Source: Streptomyces scopuliridis RB72 (lineage in GTDB: Bacteria > Actinomycetota > Actinomycetes > Streptomycetales > Streptomycetaceae). From it: a DNA stretch of 64,000 nt. Under the pieces are notes generated by a model. It saw only the letters and a program-made list of their open reading frames with translations. It ran no database searches and was not told the DNA's origin. The translations under genes were made by a program, and so were the position numbers. Numbering within the stretch: the first letter of the stretch is position 1; each line of letters starts with the position of its first letter. The stretch covers positions 310,001 through 374,000 of the forward strand of contig NZ_JOEI01000009.1 of NCBI RefSeq assembly GCF_000718095.1. Direction: 5' to 3'. Below, in pieces: positions 17,502-25,265 of the stretch.

Positions 17502-19784
17502 CTACAGCGTGGCCGTCTTCAGCCGGGACGGGACCTCCGCGTCGCGGACGATCCCGAGCCGCTGGGTCGCCCGGGTCAGCGCCACATACAGATCGTTGGT
17601 GCCGCGCGGCGAGCCGTCCATGATCGCCTCCGGGTCGACGACGATCACCGTGTCGAACTCCAGCCCCTTCGCCTGCCGCGCGTTGAGCAGCACGACCGGC
17701 CGGGTCAGATCGGGTGCGATGCCCCAGGAGGCGTCGGGCAGTTCGGCCGCGAGCCCGGGCAGCAGCGCGGCCGGGGCGATCACCGCGAGCCGGCCCTCGC
17801 CCGGGTGCTCGACCGCCAGTCCGGCCGCCGTACGGGCCAGATCACCCGGCTTGGCGGAGCGTACGAGCGGCCCCTCGCCCGTCGCGCGCACGGACCTCGG
17901 CGGCTCGAAGAGCGGGTCCGCCATACGCCGTACCTCCGCCGCGACCTCCATGATCTCGGCGGGCGTACGGTAGTTGACGCCCAGCTTGGACAGCTCCCAG
18001 CGCTGCTGCACGTACGGCTCCAGGATCTGCTGCCAGGAGTCGCAGCCCGCCGCGTCCCCGGTCTGGGCCGGGTCGCCGACCAGGGTCATGGACCGGCTCG
18101 GGCAGCGGCGCATCAGCAACCGCCAGGCCATCGCGGAGAGTTCCTGCGCCTCGTCCACGACGATATGGCCGAAGGCCCAGGTGCGGTCGGCGGCGGCCCG
18201 CTCGGCGGCGCTGCGGGTGTCGGTCTCCTCGTGCCGCTCCGCGAACCGTTCGGCATCGATGATGTCGTGCGCGGCGAGGACCTCCGACTCGTCGTCGTCC
18301 CTGTCCTCGAACTCCTGCGTACGGGAGCCGTACGACAGCTCCAGCACACCCTGCGCGTAGGCGATCCGCTCCTGGCGCTCCAGCGCGGCGGCGGCGCGGG
18401 CCGCGCTGTCGTCCTCGCCGAGCAGTTCGGCCGCCTCGTCCAGCAGCGGTACGTCGGCGGGGGTCCAGTCGATCCTGGCGTCGGCGCCGGTCCGGGGCCC
18501 GCAGCGGCGTACGGCGGCGGCGTCGCGCGAGCCGAGCAGGGCGCCCGGATCCGCCAGGAAGTCGGAGACGAGCTGCTGCGGGGTGAGCGTCGGCCACAGC
18601 GAGTCGATCGCCGCCTGTACCTCGCGGCTGACGGCGATCTCCTTGCCGAGCTGGGCGATGTCCGCCGGGTCGAGGAGGTTGGCACCGCCGAGCGGGTCGG
18701 CGCCGATCCGGTCCGCGAGCTGTCCGGTGAGCGCGTCGATGATCCGGAAGGCGAAGGTCGGCCGGGCCTGGTTGTGCGGCAGTCCGGTGTCCCGGGCGCG
18801 CTGCCGTGCCTCGTACACCGTGTCGCGGTCGAGCACGAGCGTGCCGTACTCGGCGTGCGCGATCTCCAGGACGGGGCGGGGCAGCGACTGCCGGCCGCGC
18901 AACTCCTCGGCCAGTATGCGCGCCATGTCCGCCCGGCCCTTGACCTCGGCCGCCTCGGGGGTGTCCGTACCGGTGGCCCGTACGCCCGGGAACAGCTCCC
19001 CCACGGTCGACAGCAGCACACCCGTCTCACCGAGCGAAGGCAGCACCTCGCCGATATAGCCGAGGAACGCGGGGTTCGGGCCGACGATCAGCACGGCGCG
19101 GCGGGCCAGTTGCTCGCGGTACGCGTAGAGCAGATACGCGGCACGGTGCAGCGCGACGGCGGTCTTACCGGTGCCGGGACCGCCCTCGACCACCAGCACA
19201 CCGCGGTGCGGCGCGCGGATGATGCGGTCCTGCTCGGCCTGGATGGTCTGCACGATGTCGCTCATCCGCCCGGTACGCGCGGAGTTCAGCGCGGAGAGCA
19301 GTACGGCGTCGCCGTCCGGGTCCTCATAGCCGGTGCGGGTGGTGTCGGTGAGGTCCATGATCTCGTCATGGAGCGCGGTGACGCGGCGCCCGTCGGTGGC
19401 GAGATGGCGTCGTCTGCGCAGCCCCATCGGGGAATGGCCGGTGGCGAGATAAAAGGGGCGTGCCACGGGGGCCCGCCAGTCGATCAGCAGCGGGGTGCGT
19501 TCCGGGTCGTCCCGGCGCATTCCGATGCGTCCGATGTGATGGGTCGTCCCCTCGCTGAGATCGATCCGGCCGAAACACAGACCGGACTCCACCGCATTCA
19601 GCGCGGACACACGGCCGGAGTGTTCCGCGACGCTGATATCGCGCTCGACGCGGGCCTGCCGCCCGGTGTTGACCTGGCCGATCGACGCCTCCACGGCCGT
19701 CTCGGCCTGCTCCCTCAAGGCATCGAGACGCTCATAGAGGAGGGAGACGAATTGCTGCTCATTCTGCAATTCCTCGGTTGACAA
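17502..19784 (-). CDS. helR: HelD-family RNA polymerase recycling ATPase (HelR type)
   Basis: This 760-residue SF1-like ATPase binds stalled or rifamycin-inhibited RNA polymerase and releases it from DNA or drug. The N-terminal coiled-coil arm is E-Q-Q-F-V-S-L-L-Y-E-R-L-D-A-L-R-E-Q-A-E, followed by the H-H-I-G-R-I-G...L-L-I-D-W-R-A-P-V-A-R-P-F-Y block that defines the family. Walker A is G-G-P-G-T-G-K-T-A-V-A-L-H (about residue 194), Walker B-like is V-V-D-E-A-Q-E-L-S, and later motifs include K-L-G-V-N-Y-R-T and A-R-Q-A-K-G-L-E-F-D and V-A-L-T-R-A-T-Q-R-L. Translation starts at TTG (19784) after AGGGG. I saw no copy of the rifamycin-associated inverted repeat, as I remember it, in the 210 bp upstream, so induction may differ from the classic HelR case. 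A plus-strand promoter overlaps the start codon. Confidence 0.9.
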   Translation of the reverse strand: MSTEELQNEQQFVSLLYERLDALREQAETAVEASIGQVNTGRQARVERDISVAEHSGRVSALNAVESGLCFGRIDLSEGTTHHIGRIGMRRDDPERTPLLIDWRAPVARPFYLATGHSPMGLRRRRHLATDGRRVTALHDEIMDLTDTTRTGYEDPDGDAVLLSALNSARTGRMSDIVQTIQAEQDRIIRAPHRGVLVVEGGPGTGKTAVALHRAAYLLYAYREQLARRAVLIVGPNPAFLGYIGEVLPSLGETGVLLSTVGELFPGVRATGTDTPEAAEVKGRADMARILAEELRGRQSLPRPVLEIAHAEYGTLVLDRDTVYEARQRARDTGLPHNQARPTFAFRIIDALTGQLADRIGADPLGGANLLDPADIAQLGKEIAVSREVQAAIDSLWPTLTPQQLVSDFLADPGALLGSRDAAAVRRCGPRTGADARIDWTPADVPLLDEAAELLGEDDSAARAAAALERQERIAYAQGVLELSYGSRTQEFEDRDDDESEVLAAHDIIDAERFAERHEETDTRSAAERAAADRTWAFGHIVVDEAQELSAMAWRLLMRRCPSRSMTLVGDPAQTGDAAGCDSWQQILEPYVQQRWELSKLGVNYRTPAEIMEVAAEVRRMADPLFEPPRSVRATGEGPLVRSAKPGDLARTAAGLAVEHPGEGRLAVIAPAALLPGLAAELPDASWGIAPDLTRPVVLLNARQAKGLEFDTVIVVDPEAIMDGSPRGTNDLYVALTRATQRLGIVRDAEVPSRLKTATL

Positions 19785-19806
19785 TTCAGCCCCTGTCCGA
19801 TACGCT
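19778..19806 (+). promoter_or_regulatory. Consensus-like promoter TTGACA-N17-TACGCT
   Basis: The -35 hexamer TTGACA (19778-19783), a spacer of exactly 17 bases and the -10 TACGCT (19801-19806) point rightward. It overlaps the start codon of the divergent helR gene. Transcription would begin near 19813-19815. Confidence 0.6.
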
Positions 19807-19813
19807 GCTTTCC

Positions 19814-19910
19814 AGTGACCTGGTCCATGTCATTACTAATTCAAGACATGGAAACAATTAATATACGCAGAGGAACACCCCGGCCGTCAATTCGGTTCCG
19901 GGGTTTTTTT
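19814..19910 (+). ncRNA. Candidate small RNA or attenuated leader between helR and gntR
   Basis: The interval runs from the predicted start of the TTGACA-N17-TACGCT promoter to a T-tract terminator, about 97 nt. It contains a first stem, TCCATGTC (19824-19831) with GACATGGA (19845-19852) around a 13-base AT-rich loop, and then the terminator hairpin. No ribosome site with a plausible frame lies inside. It could be a stand-alone sRNA, or a leader whose terminator is read through to gntR. No known family was recognised. Confidence 0.4.
19877..19910 (+). terminator. Intrinsic terminator with U-tract upstream of gntR
   Basis: ACCCCGG (19877-19883) pairs with CCGGGGT (19898-19904), and T7 (19904-19910) follows on the plus strand. 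T-tailed terminators stand out in this genome. It cannot serve helR, which is read leftward. Confidence 0.7.
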
Positions 19911-19956
19911 GTGCGTCCCGCACCCTTTTCGCGGGTCCCGGGCCCCCAGGGCATCT

Positions 19957-19973
19957 GTATACTCGTTGTATGC
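19957..19973. promoter_or_regulatory. GntR operator candidate at the gntR promoter
   Basis: GTATACTCGTTGTATGC overlaps a TATACT -10-like element (19959-19964) 23 bp before the gntR start. It matches 14 of 17 bases with the site at 24055-24071 between the MHS transporter and DUF2848 genes. Confidence 0.6.
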
Positions 19974-19995
19974 AACCTTCGCTGTGGGGGAAGTC

Positions 19996-20625
19996 ATGAC
20001 GTCGGGCAGGGAGAAGGCGTACGCGTTCCTCAAGGAGAACGTGCTCACCGACCCGGACAGACAGGGTGAGTTCCTCTCCGAGCAGGAGCTGGCGAACCGC
20101 ATCGGGGTCTCCCGTACCCCCATCCGCGAGGCGCTACTACTGCTCGCCGCCGAGGATCTCGTACGGCTGGTTCCCAAGCGCGGGGCGCAGATCGTACCGC
20201 TGTCGGGGCGGGAGATCACCGAACTGATGGAGCTGCGCGGCATCGTGGAGCGGTACGCGGCGGAGCAGGTCATCCCGGGAGACCGGGACGCGCTGGTGGC
20301 CGAGCTGACCGGGCTCCTGGAGCGGCAGCGGACCCTGAGCGGGCCCGAGCACGCCAGGGAGTTCATCGCGGTGGACCATCTCTTCCACGCCACGATCGTG
20401 GCCGCGGCGGGCAACTCGCTGCTCAACCGGCACTACGACGGGCTGCGCAGCCGGCAGATCCGGGCCGGGGTGGTGGCGCTGTACAACCAGCAGGGGCGGC
20501 AGGAGTCCGTACTGACCGAGCATCGCGCGATCCTGGCGGCGATCGCCTCCGGTGACCGGCCGGCCGCGCACAGCGCGATCGACAGTCACCTGGAGACGAC
20601 GCTCAAGGTCCTGCTCGCCGGTTAG
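19996..20625 (+). CDS. GntR-family (FadR/FCD type) regulator
   Basis: This 209-residue regulator has a winged-helix HTH at residues about 8-75: F-L-S-E-Q-E-L-A-N-R-I-G-V-S-R-T-P-I-R-E-A-L followed by L-V-R-L-V-P-K-R-G-A-Q-I-V. A six-helix FCD ligand domain contains the expected metal/ligand residues (E-L-R-G-I-V-E-R-Y-A-A-E; D-H-L-F-H-A-T-I-V; E-H-R-A-I-L-A-A-I). The start is the ATG at 19996 behind GGGGGA; an upstream frame from 19909 is not credible. The promoter carries a GTATAC-N5-GTATGC element that recurs at the transporter/DUF2848 promoter 4 kb away, arguing for autoregulation and control of the catabolic genes 21.7-24.8 kb. The ligand is presumably an organic acid or amide metabolite handled by those genes. 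Confidence 0.9.
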   Translation: MTSGREKAYAFLKENVLTDPDRQGEFLSEQELANRIGVSRTPIREALLLLAAEDLVRLVPKRGAQIVPLSGREITELMELRGIVERYAAEQVIPGDRDALVAELTGLLERQRTLSGPEHAREFIAVDHLFHATIVAAAGNSLLNRHYDGLRSRQIRAGVVALYNQQGRQESVLTEHRAILAAIASGDRPAAHSAIDSHLETTLKVLLAG

Positions 20626-20653
20626 ACACGTACGTACTGACCGGCCTCGTTCG

Positions 20654-21421
20654 TCAGGCGTTGGGGTCGAAGGGGATGCCGACCGGCTTCGCCTTCTCCA
20701 GGTGGTAGTTGAAGTTGCCGTCCTTGAGGCCGAAGACGGCACTGCCGAAGTTGGCCTGGCTCAGCTTGTCGCGGAGACCCGCGGGGTAGCCGTTCCAGCC
20801 GACCAGCGTGGGGAACTGCCAGCTCCCGTAGTGGTTCTCCGGCGGCTCGTCGTTCGAGTTCGCGGCGCGGAAGCAGTGCGTGCTGATGCCGTCCTTGTGG
20901 TAGACGACCTTCGGGTGCGTCCCGTCCCACCGGATCTGGTCACGGGTGTGGATGTTGAAGTTGCCGTGGGCGGAGGTGGAGACGTACTGCGCCACGTTGT
21001 CCTTCACCCACACCACGACATGCTCCCAGTCGTGACGGTGCCCGCCGAGCCCGCTGCCGGCCACGGCCTGGTCCTTCTCGAAGTAGAGGCCGTACATGAT
21101 CGCGCACCAGCCGTTGTTGCACTTGGACCGCGCGTATCCGTTGGTGTTGTCGAGGTCCCATGAGTCGCGGCACGAACCGTTGACGGCCCCGGTCGTGTTG
21201 AGGCCGGGGGCTATGGTCCCGTCGGGGCCGATGGCGGGCGTGGGGTAGCAGCCATCCGTGTCGTAGTCATAGGCCGGCTGGAACGTCTGCTCCAGTCCGT
21301 CCGCGTTGGCGGGCAGGGCCTTGGGGGGATCGGCGAGCGCGCTGCCCGGCACGGCGATGACCAGCGCGATGGCACTGCCGAAGATGAGCGAGACCTTGCG
21401 GATGCGCGAGCTTTTCTTCAC
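20654..21421 (-). CDS. NPP1 (necrosis-inducing) family secreted protein
   Basis: This is a 255-residue exported protein. The GTG at 21421 is set by AGGAGG three bases before a short spacer. It gives a classical signal peptide (K-K-S-S-R-I-R-K, about 18 hydrophobic residues, cleavage near A-L-A). The mature part carries the NPP1/NLP signature G-H-R-H-D-W-E (about residues 126-132), whose His, Asp and Glu bind the metal needed for membrane toxicity in eukaryotic-plant NLPs. It also has paired cysteines (C-Y-P...S-C-R-D, C-N-N-G-W-C) and the late Y-G-S-W-Q-F-P-T-L-V-G-W-N-G-Y. Function in Streptomyces is not established. It lies convergent to gntR, inside the proposed GntR gene group, but I see no operator of its own. 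Confidence 0.88.
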   Translation of the reverse strand: MKKSSRIRKVSLIFGSAIALVIAVPGSALADPPKALPANADGLEQTFQPAYDYDTDGCYPTPAIGPDGTIAPGLNTTGAVNGSCRDSWDLDNTNGYARSKCNNGWCAIMYGLYFEKDQAVAGSGLGGHRHDWEHVVVWVKDNVAQYVSTSAHGNFNIHTRDQIRWDGTHPKVVYHKDGISTHCFRAANSNDEPPENHYGSWQFPTLVGWNGYPAGLRDKLSQANFGSAVFGLKDGNFNYHLEKAKPVGIPFDPNA

Positions 21422-21716
21422 TGCGTCCTCCTGATCGGCCGCGATGTGGGGTACGCGGTCCGGTTGACATGCCCGGCTCAGCTTCGCCCGCCCTCGTTGA
21501 CGCGTCGAGCATCGCCGGATGTCGGAGCGATGAAGGGTCAGCCAATACAGAGGGGGGCGAAGGAAACCGGAGTGACACGCTGAGTGAAGTGTGACGGCAG
21601 AGGACGCCGAAGTGAAGCGGGACGAGGGGAAGTCGCGGCGAAGTGCGGCTACCGGCAACCGAGTTGAGCACCGAAGCGCCGATGCGTGCGCACCCGCGTC
21701 GGTCAACTCGGTTTGC

Positions 21717-21750
21717 TCAGCCTGCGGTTGGCTTCAGCCTGCGGTTGGCC
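21717..21750. repeat. 17-bp tandem duplication at the hydrolase 3' end
   Basis: TCAGCCTGCGGTTGGCT (21717-21733) and its near-identical copy (21734-21750) are adjacent. The duplication shifts the reading frame and creates the current stop codon. A single copy would read on as A-N-R-R-L-S instead of A-N-R-R-L-K-P-T-A-G. Confidence 0.9.
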
Positions 21751-22535
21751 AGCACCGGTACGGCACGGCGGACCGCCGCGACCTCGTCCAGGTCCACGTC
21801 CGCGAGCAGCAGCCCCGGGCCGGCGCCGAGGCTCTGGCGTACGGTCCCGTCGGGTCCGATGAGGGCGCTGTGGCCGATCCCGGTCGGGGCGGGCGACTTC
21901 GCGGCCTCGTCCCCCGGCGTGCCCAACGCCGCCGGATCGGCCTGGTCCACGGCGGCGAGCCAGAGCGTGGCGTCCAACGCCCGTGCGCGGATGAGCAGTT
22001 CCCACTGCTCGCGCTTCCCGGGACCGGCGCCCCAGGAGGCCGGGAGCAGCGAGAGTACGGCTCCGGCGTCGGCGTGCGCCCGGAACAGTTCGGGGAAGCG
22101 GACGTCGTAACAGGTGGCGAGGCCGATCCGGACACCGTCCACCTCGATGGTGACGACCTCGGAGCCGGCCGCCACGGTGTCGGACTCGGCGAAGCCGAAG
22201 GCGTCGTAGAGATGGATCTTGTCGTAGGCCGCCTCGACGCCGGGGCCGGTGGCGAGCAGGGTGTTGGCCACCTTGCCGTCCGGGGCGGGCGTGAACATGC
22301 CCGCGACCACGACGAGTCCGGTCTCCTCGGCGAGCCGGCGCACCGCCGTCGCCCAGGGGCCGTCGAGCGGTTCCGCGAGCGGCGCCAGGGGGGTGCCGAA
22401 GCAGGCCATCGCGGCCTCGGGGAAGACGATGACGCGGGCACCCTCGGCCGCGGCGCGGTGGGCCTCGGCGCTCAGGAGTTCGAGGTTCCGCTCGGGGTCG
22501 GGGCCGGTGGTGAGCTGGCTCAGCGCGATGCGCAT
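21717..22535 (-). CDS. Carbon-nitrogen hydrolase (nitrilase superfamily)
   Basis: This 272-residue amidase/nitrilase-fold enzyme begins at the ATG at 22535 (M-R-I-A-L-S-Q-L-T-T-G-P-D-P-E-R-N-L). The catalytic triad is visible: Glu in V-F-P-E-A-A-M (about residue 41), Lys in Y-D-K-I-H-L-Y-D (about 110) and Cys in A-T-C-Y-D-V-R-F-P-E-L-F (about 145). This pattern is closest to omega-amidase/deaminated-amide hydrolases that split C-N bonds of small amides. It lies 89 bp downstream of the MHS transporter gene, same direction, and is probably cotranscribed, so it likely hydrolyses the imported compound. Its last residues were altered by a 17-bp tandem duplication. Substrate is not assignable. Confidence 0.9.
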   Translation of the reverse strand: MRIALSQLTTGPDPERNLELLSAEAHRAAAEGARVIVFPEAAMACFGTPLAPLAEPLDGPWATAVRRLAEETGLVVVAGMFTPAPDGKVANTLLATGPGVEAAYDKIHLYDAFGFAESDTVAAGSEVVTIEVDGVRIGLATCYDVRFPELFRAHADAGAVLSLLPASWGAGPGKREQWELLIRARALDATLWLAAVDQADPAALGTPGDEAAKSPAPTGIGHSALIGPDGTVRQSLGAGPGLLLADVDLDEVAAVRRAVPVLANRRLKPTAG

Positions 22536-22624
22536 GAGGTGGTTCCCTTCTCGGGTGCGGGTGCGGGTGCGGGGTACGGGGTGGGGACTGAGGTGGGGGG
22601 TGTACGTGCGTACCTTCGTACCGC

Positions 22625-24004
22625 TTACGCCCCCACGCGGGCGGGCTGTTCCGTACCGCTCAGCTCCTCGTCGTCGGCCGGGTTCCCGTCGCGGCCCAGA
22701 CACAGGCCGGTGACCGTGACCACCGCGGTCACCGCGACGTAGAGGGCCAGCGGGATCCAGGAGTCGTACGCGTCGAGCAGCGCGGTGAACAGCAGCGGCG
22801 CGACGGCTCCGCCGATGACCCCGGCCAGCGTGTACGCGAGCGAGGAGCCGGTGTAGCGCAGACGCGGGGAGAACTGCTCGGCGATGAAGGCGGCCTGCGG
22901 CCCGTACATCAGCGAGTGGATGGCCAGCGCCACCACGACTCCGAGCGCGAGCAGCGGCCAGTTGCCGCCACTGGTCATCGGGAAGAACAGGAACGGCCAT
23001 ACGCCGGCGGCCACGGCGGAGACGCCGTACAGCAGACGCCGGTTGACCCGGTCGGAGAGGGCTCCGGCCAGCGGGATCAGGAAGACCTGGAGCGAGGAGC
23101 CGATCAGGACGGCGGCCAGCGCCGAGCCGCGCGACATGCCGAGCTCGCCGGTCGCGTAGGTCAGTACGAAGACGGTGAACAGCGCGTACAGCACGTCCGG
23201 GGCGACCCGGCTGAGGATCGCCGCCGCGAGCGCGCGCGGATGCGTGGTGAAGACCTCACGGATCGGCGCCTCGGGGCGCGTCTGCTCGGCCTCCATCGCC
23301 TTGAAAACCGGGGTCTCCTCAAGCTTCGCGCGGATCCACAGCCCGAAGACGACCAGGACCCCGGAGAGCAGGAAGGCCACGCGCCAGCCCCAGGAAGTGA
23401 ACTGACTCTCCGTCAGCATGGCGCCGAGGGCGGCGAGTACGCCATTGGCCATCAGGTTGCCCGCGGGCGGGCCGATCTGGGCGGCCGAGGCGAAGAAACC
23501 GCGCCGGCGCGGATCGCCGAACTCGCTGGAGAGCAGTACGGCCCCGCCCCACTCGCCGCCGACACCGACGCCCTGGGCGAAGCGGAGGATGACGAGGGCG
23601 ATGGGCGCGGCCACGCCGATCGTGGCGTAGGAGGGGAGCAGACCGATCAGGAGGGTCGCCGCCCCGATGAGTACGAGGGTCGCGATGAGGACCTTCTTGC
23701 GGCCGATCTTGTCGCCGAGGCGGCCGAAGACGAAGCCGCCCAGGGGCCGGGAGACATAGCCGACGGCGTAGGTGGAGAAGGCCAGGAGCGTGCCGGTGGC
23801 GGGGTCCTCGGAGGGGAAGAAGACATCGCCGAAGACCAGCGCGGCGGCCACGGAGTAGATGGCGAAGTCGTACCACTCCAGGGCGGTCCCGGTGAGGCTG
23901 GCGAAGAAGGCGCGGCGGACCGCGGACCCGCCGAACGATTGCGTTTCCATGCCCTTGTCCTTGCCCTTGCCTCTGCTCGTGTCCATGTTCGCGGTGTTCT
24001 TCAC
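22625..24004 (-). CDS. MHS-family (metabolite:H+ symporter) MFS transporter
   Basis: This integral membrane protein of 459 residues has 12 predicted helices. It matches the ShiA/ProP-like MHS group: L-E-W-Y-D-F-A-I-Y in TM1, G-R-L-G-D-K-I-G-R-K-K-V between TM2 and TM3, G-V-G-V-G-G-E-W-G-G-A in TM4/5, and the cytoplasmic W-I-R-A-K-L-E-E-T-P-V-F loop. The GTG at 24004 follows AAGGACGG; in-frame ATGs at 23986 and 23950 are alternatives and would trim the charged, Lys/Gly-rich N-terminus. Such symporters import organic acids or zwitterions. The carbon-nitrogen hydrolase gene follows. The promoter region carries two overlapping GntR-type operators. Confidence 0.9.
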   Translation of the reverse strand: MKNTANMDTSRGKGKDKGMETQSFGGSAVRRAFFASLTGTALEWYDFAIYSVAAALVFGDVFFPSEDPATGTLLAFSTYAVGYVSRPLGGFVFGRLGDKIGRKKVLIATLVLIGAATLLIGLLPSYATIGVAAPIALVILRFAQGVGVGGEWGGAVLLSSEFGDPRRRGFFASAAQIGPPAGNLMANGVLAALGAMLTESQFTSWGWRVAFLLSGVLVVFGLWIRAKLEETPVFKAMEAEQTRPEAPIREVFTTHPRALAAAILSRVAPDVLYALFTVFVLTYATGELGMSRGSALAAVLIGSSLQVFLIPLAGALSDRVNRRLLYGVSAVAAGVWPFLFFPMTSGGNWPLLALGVVVALAIHSLMYGPQAAFIAEQFSPRLRYTGSSLAYTLAGVIGGAVAPLLFTALLDAYDSWIPLALYVAVTAVVTVTGLCLGRDGNPADDEELSGTEQPARVGA

Positions 24005-24043
24005 GATTGTCCGTCCTTGCTGAGGTGCGCTATCGACCTTCCG

Positions 24044-24071
24044 GCATACTTCTTGTATACAGGTCGTATGC
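24044..24071. promoter_or_regulatory. Double GntR operator between the MHS transporter and DUF2848 genes
   Basis: GCATAC (24044-24049), GTATAC (24055-24060) and GTATGC (24066-24071) are separated by 5 bases each. This forms a symmetric 28-bp element made of two overlapping mirror-image copies of the site found at the gntR promoter. It sits in the divergent promoter region and could repress both directions. Confidence 0.65.
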
Positions 24072-24128
24072 GCAAGCCTTCCGCGCAAAGTTAACCTCGC
24101 CGATACCGCGATCGATGTGGAGAAACCC

Positions 24129-24848
24129 ATGGCGCTGCTGACCTTCGAACTGCCCGACGGCACCACCAGGCGCGTCGATGTCGTCCAGGTGCTCAACGCC
24201 GGCTACGCCGGACGCAGCCAGGACGATGTCGCCGCGCATGTGGCGGAGCTCGCCGAGCTGGGGGTGCCGGCGCCGTCGGTGACGCCCGCCCTCTACCCGG
24301 TCTCCCCGTATCTGGCCCAGCACACCGATCAGGTCAGCGTCCAGCACGGGCGCACCTCGGGCGAGGCGGAATGGGCCCTGGTGGTGGACGCCGACGGGGA
24401 GCTGCTGCTGACGGCCGCCTGCGACCACACCGACCGTGAGCTGGAGGTGCACGGCGTGGCGTGGAGCAAGAACGCGAGCCCGGACGTGCTGGCCCGGCGC
24501 GCCTGGCGGCTGGCCGACGTACAGGAACGGCTGGACGCGCTGACGCTGCGGGCGTGGGTGGCGCACGCCGGGCACGCCGGGGACGCCGGGGACGCCGGCT
24601 CCGGGGAGGAGACCCTCATCCAGGACGGCACGCTGGCGGAGCTGCTCACTCCGGGCTACTGGGCCGAGGTGCTGCGGGAGCGCGGCGATCTGGTGCCGGG
24701 TACGGTGCTGATCTCCGGCACGATCCCGATGGCCGAGGGCGTGGACCAGTTCGCCGACCGCTGGCGGGTCGAGCTGGGCGACCCGGCCACGGGGGACGTG
24801 ATCGAGCTGGCCTACGACGTGGTGCGGATGCCGGCGCCCATCGGCTGA
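24129..24848 (+). CDS. DUF2848 family protein
   Basis: This 239-residue soluble protein matches DUF2848, which resembles fumarylacetoacetate-hydrolase-type folds and is commonly next to amide/organic-acid catabolic genes. Markers include [22 protein letters not shown] near the N-terminus, [31 protein letters not shown], and [13 protein letters not shown] in the last quarter. The ATG at 24129 has GGAG six bases upstream. Around residue 155 a run of Gly/Asp/His/Ala triplets ([12 protein letters not shown]) comes from a short DNA repeat and is an insertion in an otherwise conserved region. It is divergent from the MHS transporter and shares its operator. Its product role is probably the same pathway as the hydrolase; the reaction is unknown. 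Confidence 0.85.
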   Translation: MALLTFELPDGTTRRVDVVQVLNAGYAGRSQDDVAAHVAELAELGVPAPSVTPALYPVSPYLAQHTDQVSVQHGRTSGEAEWALVVDADGELLLTAACDHTDRELEVHGVAWSKNASPDVLARRAWRLADVQERLDALTLRAWVAHAGHAGDAGDAGSGEETLIQDGTLAELLTPGYWAEVLRERGDLVPGTVLISGTIPMAEGVDQFADRWRVELGDPATGDVIELAYDVVRMPAPIG

Positions 24849-24894
24849 GGGGCCTCCGGCCCGGCCGTTGTGTCAGGTCGCGCGGGGTTCCGTC

Positions 24895-25034
24895 GCTCGG
24901 GGTTCCGCGAGCCGTACAGCCGGGCGTACGCGCCGCCGCGCGACAGCAGCTCGTGATGGGTCCCGGACTCGACGATCCGGCCGTGGTCCAGGACCAGGAC
25001 GCGGTCGGCGTCCGGGGCCAGGTTCAGCGCGGTC
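24895..25034 (-). pseudogene. ABC exporter ATPase, C-terminal fragment
   Basis: The minus strand encodes [26 protein letters not shown], the unmistakable end of an ABC-type exporter nucleotide-binding domain. The frame runs on to a stop near 24812, overlapping the end of DUF2848. The upstream half of the domain is found at 26868-27385 in the same orientation. The about 1.83 kb in between (a TetR/SDR cassette and debris) splits the gene, and the H-loop segment is missing. Confidence 0.8.
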
Positions 25035-25043
25035 GCCGTCCGC

Positions 25044-25265
25044 GACCTGGACCACCAGGACGACCTCTACACCAACGTCGACGAGCTGCCATCGGGCCAG
25101 TCCGAACTCGACGACTTCATCCTCTCCGAAGACAACGACCCGCACGCCGTCATGACACCCGAGATCGGCGAGTGGGTGGGTTCCCTCCACCTGCCGCCAG
25201 GTGCCATCGCTCTTCTTCGGCTTGGGCCGGATGGGGTGTCGGTGGAGTGTGTCAAAGTGTGTCGG
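25044..25265 (+). other. Open debris segment, gene fragment of unknown origin
   Basis: The frame is open and acidic here (...[18 protein letters not shown]...I-L-S-E-D-N-D-P-H), unlike random high-GC translation. It runs without a stop into the TetR frame. It looks like the C-terminal scrap of another protein brought in with the insert, or an unusual N-terminal extension of the TetR. I recognise no family. Direct repeats of GTGTGTC sit at its end, just before the TetR start. Confidence 0.35.
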
